Shown here in pieces: positions 1 to 7,044 of a stretch of 64,000 bases of DNA. Under the pieces are notes generated by a model. That model searched no databases and had not been told where the DNA came from. It worked only from the letters and a program-made list of their open reading frames with translations. The stretch is from Pseudopedobacter sp965218985 (lineage in GTDB: Bacteria; Bacteroidota; Bacteroidia; Sphingobacteriales; Sphingobacteriaceae), in the NCBI GenBank assembly GCA_965218985.1, contig CBDCMP010000007.1:2666001-2730000 (forward strand), in the 5' to 3' direction. Position 1 is the stretch's first letter; every line of letters begins with the position of its first letter. Position numbers and translations under genes: made by a program.

Positions 1-536
1 CTACTGCAAACGCTCAAATCCAGAAGGGAAACGTTTTAATTGGAGCAAATATCTCTAATATCAGCTTTGGCCTGGATAAACCTAATTATTTCAGTTTCAA
101 TCTAAATCCAAAGGCTGCATGGTTCATTGAGGATGGAATTGCCTTAGGTACCGACCTTTCTTTTGGTTTAGCCACATCTAAAGGGCAGGGTAGCGATATC
201 TCTTATGGTATTGGTGCACTAGGCAGATTTTATTCCGGTGAAAGTTCAGGCGACGTGGTGCGAAACTCTATGTTTTTTGGTGAGGCCACTGTTGGAATTT
301 CAGGAGTAAATCCTGCTGCTGGAGGTTCGACTAACGGATTGGGATTTAGTTTCGGTCCGGGTTTTACTTATTTTGTAACCAATAACATAGGGCTGGAAGC
401 TTTACTGAAATACAATGGTGTGGTTGGTTTCGGAAGCAGCGCTTATGCACATAACCTGAGTTTAGGTTTTGGCTTTCAGATCTATCTGCCGGGTAAAAGC
501 ACTGCAAAAAGAGTTAAAAACGATATGAATCAATAA
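1..536 (+). CDS. Outer-membrane beta-barrel protein, 5' end cut by window
   Basis: The open frame runs from base 3 without a stop to TAA at 536, so the gene begins before the window. The first residues read TANAQIQKGN, which looks like the end of a signal peptide with cleavage after an AxA/AQ site, so only the start and most of the signal peptide are missing. The remaining roughly 175 residues alternate glycine, aromatic and polar residues (for example GLGFSFGPGFTYF) and end in a strand pattern (LGFGFQIYL) followed by a short basic tail. This fits a small eight-stranded OmpX/OmpW-like porin-family barrel. The substrate or role is not readable from the sequence. A terminator hairpin follows 20 bases after the stop. 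Confidence 0.7.
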   Translation, partial: TANAQIQKGNVLIGANISNISFGLDKPNYFSFNLNPKAAWFIEDGIALGTDLSFGLATSKGQGSDISYGIGALGRFYSGESSGDVVRNSMFFGEATVGISGVNPAAGGSTNGLGFSFGPGFTYFVTNNIGLEALLKYNGVVGFGSSAYAHNLSLGFGFQIYLPGKSTAKRVKNDMNQ

Positions 537-554
537 AAGAGTTCATTTGAATTA

Positions 555-586
555 AAACCGCTCTGATATTTCAGGGCGGTTTTTTA
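555..586 (+). terminator. Rho-independent terminator after the first barrel gene
   Basis: An inverted repeat (AAACCGCTC / GGGCGGTTT) with an 8-10 base loop is followed by a T-rich tract. It lies 19 bases downstream of the stop codon at 536. Confidence 0.75.
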
Positions 587-600
587 TTTTTTGGAAAAGC

Positions 601-712
601 AGGTTTCTGTGCTGATCGGTTCCGGCAATCCGGTGCTCTGCTATACGCCTCGCTCATGCTCCGCAAAAGCTCCGAATTCGCTGCGGGGTACGCTGCCGCC
701 CCGGTTTATTTA
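601..712. repeat. GC-rich intergenic island, probable degenerate repeat
   Basis: About 110 bases are much richer in G+C than the flanks, with several CGG/CCG and GCTCCG words and no open frame. It resembles in composition the intergenic repeat material seen near 9.84, 36.1 and 44.2 kb, but I could not align it convincingly to them. Confidence 0.3.
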
Positions 713-771
713 ACATCTTTTTGCATTTCAATCTCATTTGATTTTTTTATCTTGAGATTGAATATATAAAT

Positions 772-1104
772 GTGCTGAAAACTAAAAATATTCTACTTCT
801 TCTTACCTTCTTCTTTGGGTTTTTTCCAGCGTCTTTCTGTATTTCAGTGGCTGCTTCAGCATTATTATTTGATTGGGGATTAGCAGCACTCACTATGCTT
901 TTCTGGTATAAAGTGGCCACTTCGTTGATTATTTTGCTTTACATCAATCACTATAAAAAGAAAGAGTTCTTCTATTATCAGAATTTAGGTTTCAGTAAAA
1001 TGAAGTTATGGGTTTTCTCTTTAACTCTTGATAGTCTGATTTTCTTTTTGTTGATGCTTTTCGCTTCGCATTTCACTTTTTTCAGTTTCTTGTTAAGACA
1101 TTAG
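772..1104 (+). CDS. Small membrane protein, putative partner of adjacent ABC ATPase
   Basis: A 110-residue hydrophobic protein with about three predicted membrane segments (residues roughly 7-30, 33-57 and 82-108) separated by a lysine-rich cytoplasmic loop (KKKEFFYYQNLGFSKMK). The start is GTG at 772; an overlapping ATG at 770 hits a stop after two codons. It ends three bases before the ABC ATPase gene, so the two are almost certainly co-transcribed. The loop before the last helix could be the coupling element for the ATPase. It is far smaller than a normal permease subunit. I do not recognise a named family, and the transported substrate is unknown. Confidence 0.6.
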   Translation: MLKTKNILLLLTFFFGFFPASFCISVAASALLFDWGLAALTMLFWYKVATSLIILLYINHYKKKEFFYYQNLGFSKMKLWVFSLTLDSLIFFLLMLFASHFTFFSFLLRH

Positions 1105-1107
1105 AAT

Positions 1108-1770
1108 ATGAAACATCGGTTAGAAGTAGATAGTGTGTTCTTAGAATTTGGCGAGCTGAGGGTTTTATCTGATGTTTATTTAAAATGTGAAACAGGCAAA
1201 ATCACTGCACTCTTAGGAAGAAATGGCAACGGAAAAAGCAGTCTGATGAATATTATTTATGGTAATTTAAAGCCTAATTCCAAATCAGTGAGATTTGACG
1301 AAGCGACTAACTTAAAAGCTTTTGCTAAACCAGAATTGTTGATGTATCTGCCACAGTTCAATTTTGTTCCAAAGCAGTTCAGCTTAAAAAGAGTGTTTGA
1401 GGATTTTAACTTGGACTTCTCTGCGTTCGAAAAGCATTTTCCTTTTTTTCAACCAAAATATAAATCCACATTTAAAAGTTTATCCGGCGGGCAAAGAAGA
1501 ATTGCGGAGATTTATATCATCGCAAAATCTAAAACCAGATTTGTAATGCTGGATGAACCTTTTTCTCACTTAAGTCCAATTCAGATTGATGAGATGAAAG
1601 AACTCATAGTGGAGGAGAAAGCAAATAAAGGATTCCTCATCACTGATCATATGTATCAGCATGTGCTGGATATCAGTGATGAAGTTTATGTGCTGGCTAA
1701 TGGCAAAACCCATCATACCAAAGATTTACAGGAGATTGAGTTTTTAGGCTACGCTAAATTCTCATGTTGA
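1108..1770 (+). CDS. ABC transporter ATP-binding protein
   Basis: A complete 220-residue nucleotide-binding domain: Walker A GRNGNGKS at residues 37-44, signature LSGGQ at 125-129, Walker B FVMLDEP at 145-151 and the switch histidine at about 181 (TDH). It should hydrolyse ATP at the inner face of the cytoplasmic membrane. The only candidate membrane partner is the 110-residue protein immediately upstream (3-base gap). Similar stand-alone ATPases paired with very small membrane proteins occur in Bacteroidota, but the substrate cannot be told from sequence. A terminator-like hairpin lies about 200 bases downstream. Confidence 0.85.
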   Translation: MKHRLEVDSVFLEFGELRVLSDVYLKCETGKITALLGRNGNGKSSLMNIIYGNLKPNSKSVRFDEATNLKAFAKPELLMYLPQFNFVPKQFSLKRVFEDFNLDFSAFEKHFPFFQPKYKSTFKSLSGGQRRIAEIYIIAKSKTRFVMLDEPFSHLSPIQIDEMKELIVEEKANKGFLITDHMYQHVLDISDEVYVLANGKTHHTKDLQEIEFLGYAKFSC

Positions 1771-2162
1771 AGCTTTTAATTCTTCTTCAAAAGGTCTTTC
1801 CAGACTAACAAGCATTTCTTTCTATATTTTCATCCGTATAAAATTTGTTTTCAGTTGCGATGAAGCTGTGAGCTTTGGGAAAATCATGATGGTTCCCTAC
1901 TGTTCAATTTCCATCGAAGCTTAAGCCGATCCAATTTTGCTTTGAATAATCCGGACCATCAGCGAGGAGACGATACGCTTTTCGTCTTTTTTTACTTTCC
2001 GTCGCATCTTAGAATTTACGTTTTTTATGATCAGAATGAATGGAAAACTCATGGAGATTGCTGCTACATGAAAGATTCATCACATTTTCAGGGCACTTCG
2101 TCACATAATTTTTAGGTGCAGTAGCTGAATGACCATCTTGCATCAGATTATACAAGACAATT
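1771..2162 (+). other. Intergenic region between ABC gene and TonB-type receptor
   Basis: About 390 bases with no credible gene. It contains a terminator-like hairpin at 1968-1993. I see no clear TAnnTTTG promoter box upstream of the receptor gene, so its promoter is not located. Confidence 0.5.
1968..1993 (+). terminator. Probable terminator downstream of ABC ATPase
   Basis: AGACGA / TTCGTCT inverted repeat with a 7-base loop followed by a run of T. Confidence 0.5.
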
Positions 2163-4586
2163 ATGAAAACAACATTCACTCTTTTTTTATGTCTTCTTTT
2201 CTTGGGATTAAAAGCCCAAATCCAGGAAGGAACATATACTGTATTAGGTAGAATCACCGACTCTATCAGCCAAAAATCTTTGAGTGATGTAACCGTGAAC
2301 CTTCAACAGGAAGGCAAGGTTTTAAAATCAACGTTGACTGATGAAAGTGGGAAGTTCAGCTTTACCGGGCTCAAAACCGGAAAATATCAGATCATCCTGT
2401 TAACGATGGGTTATTCAGAGAAAAGTTTCGTTGCAGATCTCAGCCTCAGTAAACAAAACAAACTGGATTTAGGCGATTTGTTAATGAATACAAATTCGAA
2501 ACAGCTGAAGGAAGTGGTATTTACCGCTGCCAAGCCTTTGGTAAAACAGGAGGCAGACAGAATAAGCTACGATCTGCAGGCTGACCCGGAGAGCAAGGTG
2601 AAGAATGTACTGGAGATGATGAAGAAAGTCCCTTTATTATCTGTGGATGCAGATGATAACATCCTGATGAAAGGAAGTGGCAGCTATAAAATTCTCATTA
2701 ACGGGAAGCCTTCTGGAATGGTGGAGCGTAATCCAAAAGATGTTTTAAGGAGTATGCCGGCATCCAATATTGAAAAAATCGAGGTGATCACCACCCCTCC
2801 TTCTAAATATGATGGCGAAGGCATTGCTGGGATCATCAACATCATTACTCATAAAGATATTACCAATGGCTATAATGGATCCATCAATATGAAAGAGAGT
2901 TTCCCGTCTGGCGGACCGAATGGTGGTGCTTCCTTCACTTTGAAGAAAGACAAATTAGGCCTTGCCACTTATGGTGGATTATCCGCTTATCACCAGCCAT
3001 CTCTCAGTCGCAGTTTTAACCGGAAGACATTTGGAGACGATCCGGGACGGCTGTCACAAATTGGGCAGCAGGATTACAGCAGCGATTATAGTTACGTCAA
3101 TGCAGAGTTGAGCTATGAAATGGATAGCCTGAACCTGATATCCGGACAGATGGGTTATAACCGGAGTCATTCCGACGGTTCCTCCATACGCTTCTCAGAG
3201 CAGATGACGAACGATGTGTTAAAGGAGCGATATAAGTTGACCGACAATAGGAAAGGAAATGGGGCCGGAATGGACCTTGCACTTAACTACCAGCTAGGTT
3301 TCAAGTCGGATAAGAACAGGATGCTTACCTTTTCCTACCGCTATTTCAATTATGACAACATTCAGGATGATGGCTTGGTGGTGGCAGATGCCTATGGATA
3401 CCATAATCCGGATTACCAGCAACATAACAATGGCAGTTCTTCTGAACATACCTTTCAGGTAGATTACACCCATCCTTTTAAAAAGCTGGTGGTGGAAGCC
3501 GGATTAAAGGGAATATTGAGGGGGAATGACAGTGATTTCAGCTACATGGAATACAACAGTGCGGGCGGAGAATTTATTCCCGATCCTTCACGTTCCAATG
3601 CTTTTCGTAATTCTCAGGATGTTTTGGGGATGTATAACTCTTATCAGTATACCCTGAAAGACTGGGGATTCAAAGGAGGCCTGAGGGTAGAGAAAACCTT
3701 TATTCATGCGAACTTCATCTCCAGCTCCTCCGAGCTTCAAAAAAATTACTTGAATGTGATTCCATCTCTTTCTGTGAACAGGAATTTCAAAAATGGCAGC
3801 AGCGTGAGCATGGGTTATAACACTCGTATGCAAAGGCCTGGAATCTACCAGCTGAATCCTTTTGTAGATCGTTCTAACCCTGCTTTTGAAAGAAGCGGAA
3901 ATCCTGATCTTCATCCCACCACCGGGAAAATGATTCAACTGAATTATAGTCGGTTTAAAAAGGGCTCCATCAATACCAGTTTAGGATATATGTTCATCAA
4001 TGATCTGGTGATGCCACTTTCGGTTTATAACGCAACCACCCAGGTAACCCGCACCACCTATGGTAATACCGGGAAGGCAAGACTGCTGTCTTTTAATCTT
4101 TATGTCAACCAACCACTCAGCAAAGAATGGAATGCGAATCTTAGTTGCCGGATGAATTATGGCGTGGTGGAAGGCCTGGTAAATGGGATAAAAGAGAAGA
4201 ATGAGGGTTTAATGCCTGGAGCTGTCTTTTCGACCTCCTATAAATTTAAAGAAGGCCTAGGTTTGAATGCCAGCTTGAATTACAATGGAAAGAATATCAA
4301 CTTGCAGGGAAAAGGGAATTCTTATACCGGAATTTCTTGCAGTGTGAACAAAGATTTGTTGAAGGAAAAGCTGAGCCTCTCCCTGGCAGGGAATAATTTA
4401 TTGACCAAATATCGCTACAGCAGGAATTTCACAGAAGGTTTTAACTTTGAACAACGTAGCGAGGAGCAATATTATGCAAGGTCTTTCAGCCTGAGTTTAA
4501 ATTATCGTTTCGGTGACCTCAAAGGGGGCATCAAGAAAAGTAAAAAAAGCATCAGCAATGATGATGTGAATGGCGGTGTGAAGTGA
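2163..4586 (+). CDS. TonB-dependent-receptor-like outer-membrane protein
   Basis: An 807-residue protein. Signal peptide at residues 1-18 ending LGLKA. A carboxypeptidase-regulatory-like beta-sandwich follows at about 25-105 (motifs GRITDS, DESGKFSFTGLKTGKY). A TonB plug domain lies at about 110-230 (LINGKPSGM, IEKIEVITTPPSKYDGEG, AGIINIIT). The rest is a long beta-barrel ending LSLNYRFGDLKGG with a lysine-rich tail. The architecture is that of the outer-membrane beta-barrel family (OMP_b-brl type) common in Bacteroidota. I see no SusD-like partner, so it is not a typical polysaccharide-utilisation pair. It stands 64 bases upstream of a LytS-type sensor kinase, with a similar receptor beyond the regulator, which suggests a common regulatory unit. 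The ligand is unknown. Confidence 0.85.
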   Translation: MKTTFTLFLCLLFLGLKAQIQEGTYTVLGRITDSISQKSLSDVTVNLQQEGKVLKSTLTDESGKFSFTGLKTGKYQIILLTMGYSEKSFVADLSLSKQNKLDLGDLLMNTNSKQLKEVVFTAAKPLVKQEADRISYDLQADPESKVKNVLEMMKKVPLLSVDADDNILMKGSGSYKILINGKPSGMVERNPKDVLRSMPASNIEKIEVITTPPSKYDGEGIAGIINIITHKDITNGYNGSINMKESFPSGGPNGGASFTLKKDKLGLATYGGLSAYHQPSLSRSFNRKTFGDDPGRLSQIGQQDYSSDYSYVNAELSYEMDSLNLISGQMGYNRSHSDGSSIRFSEQMTNDVLKERYKLTDNRKGNGAGMDLALNYQLGFKSDKNRMLTFSYRYFNYDNIQDDGLVVADAYGYHNPDYQQHNNGSSSEHTFQVDYTHPFKKLVVEAGLKGILRGNDSDFSYMEYNSAGGEFIPDPSRSNAFRNSQDVLGMYNSYQYTLKDWGFKGGLRVEKTFIHANFISSSSELQKNYLNVIPSLSVNRNFKNGSSVSMGYNTRMQRPGIYQLNPFVDRSNPAFERSGNPDLHPTTGKMIQLNYSRFKKGSINTSLGYMFINDLVMPLSVYNATTQVTRTTYGNTGKARLLSFNLYVNQPLSKEWNANLSCRMNYGVVEGLVNGIKEKNEGLMPGAVFSTSYKFKEGLGLNASLNYNGKNINLQGKGNSYTGISCSVNKDLLKEKLSLSLAGNNLLTKYRYSRNFTEGFNFEQRSEEQYYARSFSLSLNYRFGDLKGGIKKSKKSISNDDVNGGVK

Positions 4587-4650
4587 GCTCCATTCCATAT
4601 ACTCAATTAATTTAGTGAATCATCCGGCTGAACTGGTCAAATAAAAAAAC

Positions 4651-6195
4651 ATGAAGACATTCATCAATAAATGGGGAAATTTAAAGCAAGTGGAGTTCTG
4701 GGCGGTGACCAGCATCTACGTGTTCTCGGTCTTTTTTCTCATCACCACGGCAGTGAAGAACAATGGCACTTTTGGGGGTTATTCCTTTAACCGCTATTCT
4801 TTTGAAGAAGCGAAGATGCCCTTCAGTTACCTGGCTGATTTTTTCTTTCCAAACCTGGTCCGCTACACTTTATATTATTTGCTGTTCATGTTGTTTCATT
4901 TAAGCATTGTCCCTTCTTTACTGAAAAAGAATGCGGTGACTCTGAATGTGATCTTAATCGTGGTGTGCTATTTTTTAACAGGCTTTATTCTGGGGATTAC
5001 CGACACCTACCTGCAAGGTTATCTGTTGGCCAGGTTTGAAACCCTTGGTGAAGCCTATGATTTCATCTTTCAAAACAGTTTCATTTACACCTCTTGGTTG
5101 CTGTTGATGTATGGTTTTTATATCATCATCAGGTATGCCTGCGAATACCTGCTGCGCAATTCAGAACAGATATCGTCAAAATACCAGGCGATCAACCGTG
5201 ATGGGATCACCGCTTTTGTGTTATGGATGATCAGTTTCTTCCTGCTATTGATCAGCAGGGCTCCTGAAGTATTTATTTGTGCCTCATTGGGGACCATTCC
5301 GCCGGCAATATGCCTGTATTGGTATTCACTCAACACCCTCATTCCAGAATCCTTGCAAAGAAAAAGACCAGCCACAGTTTATGCCTCCAAGATGTTGCTG
5401 CTCAGTTTTGCGATTTTAGTGTGCATGATGTTCTTATTTCTGCTGATCACCAACGACAAGGGAGATGTGGTGGTGGTGACCATCTTTTGTATCGCTTTTC
5501 AGGTGCTCATCACCGCACCCTTATCCTGGATCACCTATAAACGCCGGAAAAAAGGAGATGAGGAATTATATATTTTAAAGACAGCCTTGGGAAGCTCAAA
5601 TGCCAAATTTGATTTTTTGCGTTCGCAGATCAACCCGCATTTCCTGTTTAACGCCCTTAACACCATTTATGGAACCGCCTTGCAGGAGAAGGCCGAACGT
5701 ACCAGCGAAGGGATTGAACGTTTGGGGGATATGATGCGTTTCATGTTGCAGGAGAATATGCAGGACAGGATCACACTTACCCGTGAGGTGGATTACCTGA
5801 ATAATTACATTCTTTTACAGAGATTGCGGACTGATAACAGCCCCGAGGTAAGAATAGAAGCCGTAATAGAGGAACAGCTCAACAGACTACAAATTCCGCC
5901 CATGCTGCTCATCCCTTTCGTGGAGAATGCTTTTAAACACGGTATCAGTTTAAGGGAACCGTCTTTCATCAGGATTTCCTTGCACACCAAAGCGCACCAG
6001 CTTTTCTTTGATGTGAGCAATAGCATCCATCCTAAACCTGCAAATGATCCCGAGAAATACAACAGCGGGATTGGGTTGAACAATGTGAAGCAACGTTTAA
6101 AGCTCTTATTCCCCGGGAAACACGATTTGCAGATAAGAGAAACTGCAAAGGATTTTTTTATTCATCTCACCCTTACTCTTGATCAACTGAATTAA
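4651..6195 (+). CDS. LytS/YehU-type sensor histidine kinase
   Basis: A 514-residue membrane kinase. About eight hydrophobic segments fill residues 15-295, without an obvious extracellular ligand domain. The His_kinase dimerisation motif RSQINPHFLFNALNTIYG places the phospho-accepting histidine at residue 330. The ATPase domain shows FVENAFKHG (N box) and GIGLNNVKQRL (G box). This is the family that pairs with LytTR response regulators, and the regulator gene begins at the very next base after the stop codon. The pair lies between two TonB-type barrel genes, their likely but unproven targets. The ATG at 4651 gives a natural basic-then-hydrophobic N terminus. Confidence 0.9.
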   Translation: MKTFINKWGNLKQVEFWAVTSIYVFSVFFLITTAVKNNGTFGGYSFNRYSFEEAKMPFSYLADFFFPNLVRYTLYYLLFMLFHLSIVPSLLKKNAVTLNVILIVVCYFLTGFILGITDTYLQGYLLARFETLGEAYDFIFQNSFIYTSWLLLMYGFYIIIRYACEYLLRNSEQISSKYQAINRDGITAFVLWMISFFLLLISRAPEVFICASLGTIPPAICLYWYSLNTLIPESLQRKRPATVYASKMLLLSFAILVCMMFLFLLITNDKGDVVVVTIFCIAFQVLITAPLSWITYKRRKKGDEELYILKTALGSSNAKFDFLRSQINPHFLFNALNTIYGTALQEKAERTSEGIERLGDMMRFMLQENMQDRITLTREVDYLNNYILLQRLRTDNSPEVRIEAVIEEQLNRLQIPPMLLIPFVENAFKHGISLREPSFIRISLHTKAHQLFFDVSNSIHPKPANDPEKYNSGIGLNNVKQRLKLLFPGKHDLQIRETAKDFFIHLTLTLDQLN

Positions 6196-6876
6196 ATGAG
6201 AGCAATAGCAGTAGATGATGAACCCATGGCTTTGGAGGTGATCAGGTCACATGCCTCCAAAGTTCCTTTTCTTGATCTAACGGCCGATTTCATGGATGCT
6301 TTCGCCGCACTGGAATACCTGCAGAAGGAACCTGTGGATCTTATTTTCCTGGATATAAAAATGCCCGACATCTCCGGGATTGATTTCTTCAGCACCCTGT
6401 CCAAAAAACCGCTGGTGATTTTTACTACGGCTTACTCCGAACATGCGGTTACCAGTTTTGAGCTGGACGCTGTGGATTACCTGCTTAAACCCTTCTCACT
6501 GGCCCGTTTCATCAAAGCCAGTAATAAAGCGTTTGAATTATATAACTACAGGAATAATGGCCCTACCCATGACTACCTGTTTGTGAAGACAGGCAACGAA
6601 CAGTATAAGGTTTTATTCGATGATATTATTTGCCTGGAAGCCGCAGGAAACTATGTGAGCTTTGTACTTAAAGATAAAGTGATTTTATCAAGAAGCACTT
6701 TTAACGAGGCGCTGAGCCTCATGCCTGCAGCTGACTTTGTGCGGGTCCATCGTTCTTACGTGGTTGCCCTGAACAAGATTGATAAGATAGAACGTCACCA
6801 GGTAACCATCAGCAAACTTAAAATACCAGTGAGCGAAGCTTACCTCCCTAATTTAACAAAGCTGGGAAATAAATAA
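6196..6876 (+). CDS. LytTR-family response regulator
   Basis: A 226-residue protein. The receiver domain (1-115) has the acidic pair in AVDDEP, the phospho-acceptor aspartate 53 in FLDIKMPD, and the conserved lysine in YLLKPFS. The LytTR DNA-binding domain (about 125-226) shows VKTGNEQYKV, CLEAAGNYV and FVRVHRSYVVALNKI. The ATG directly abuts the kinase stop codon, which implies translational coupling. It should act as a transcription factor phosphorylated by the upstream LytS-type kinase. LytTR proteins bind spaced direct repeats; I could not identify a convincing pair in the spacer before the next gene. Confidence 0.92.
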   Translation: MRAIAVDDEPMALEVIRSHASKVPFLDLTADFMDAFAALEYLQKEPVDLIFLDIKMPDISGIDFFSTLSKKPLVIFTTAYSEHAVTSFELDAVDYLLKPFSLARFIKASNKAFELYNYRNNGPTHDYLFVKTGNEQYKVLFDDIICLEAAGNYVSFVLKDKVILSRSTFNEALSLMPAADFVRVHRSYVVALNKIDKIERHQVTISKLKIPVSEAYLPNLTKLGNK

Positions 6877-6981
6877 GCAGCAAGGGTATATGGAGATCGA
6901 GCAGGAAGAAATATGAAGCTTGTATAAAAATTGTTACAACGATTAAGGAGGGGTCAGGCAGGCAGTTCTATCTATGTTCTT

Positions 6982-6989
6982 TATATTTG
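6982..6989 (+). promoter_or_regulatory. Candidate -7 box (TATATTTG) for the second barrel gene
   Basis: Exact match to the Bacteroidota TAnnTTTG box, 56 bases before the start of the gene at 7045. No good TTTG box is found at the usual distance upstream, so the promoter may depend on an activator. Confidence 0.4.
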
Positions 6990-7044
6990 TAGTTATTAAT
7001 CAGGAAGATACTTCCTTGTCCTATAAACTAAAAGCTGCTATTCT

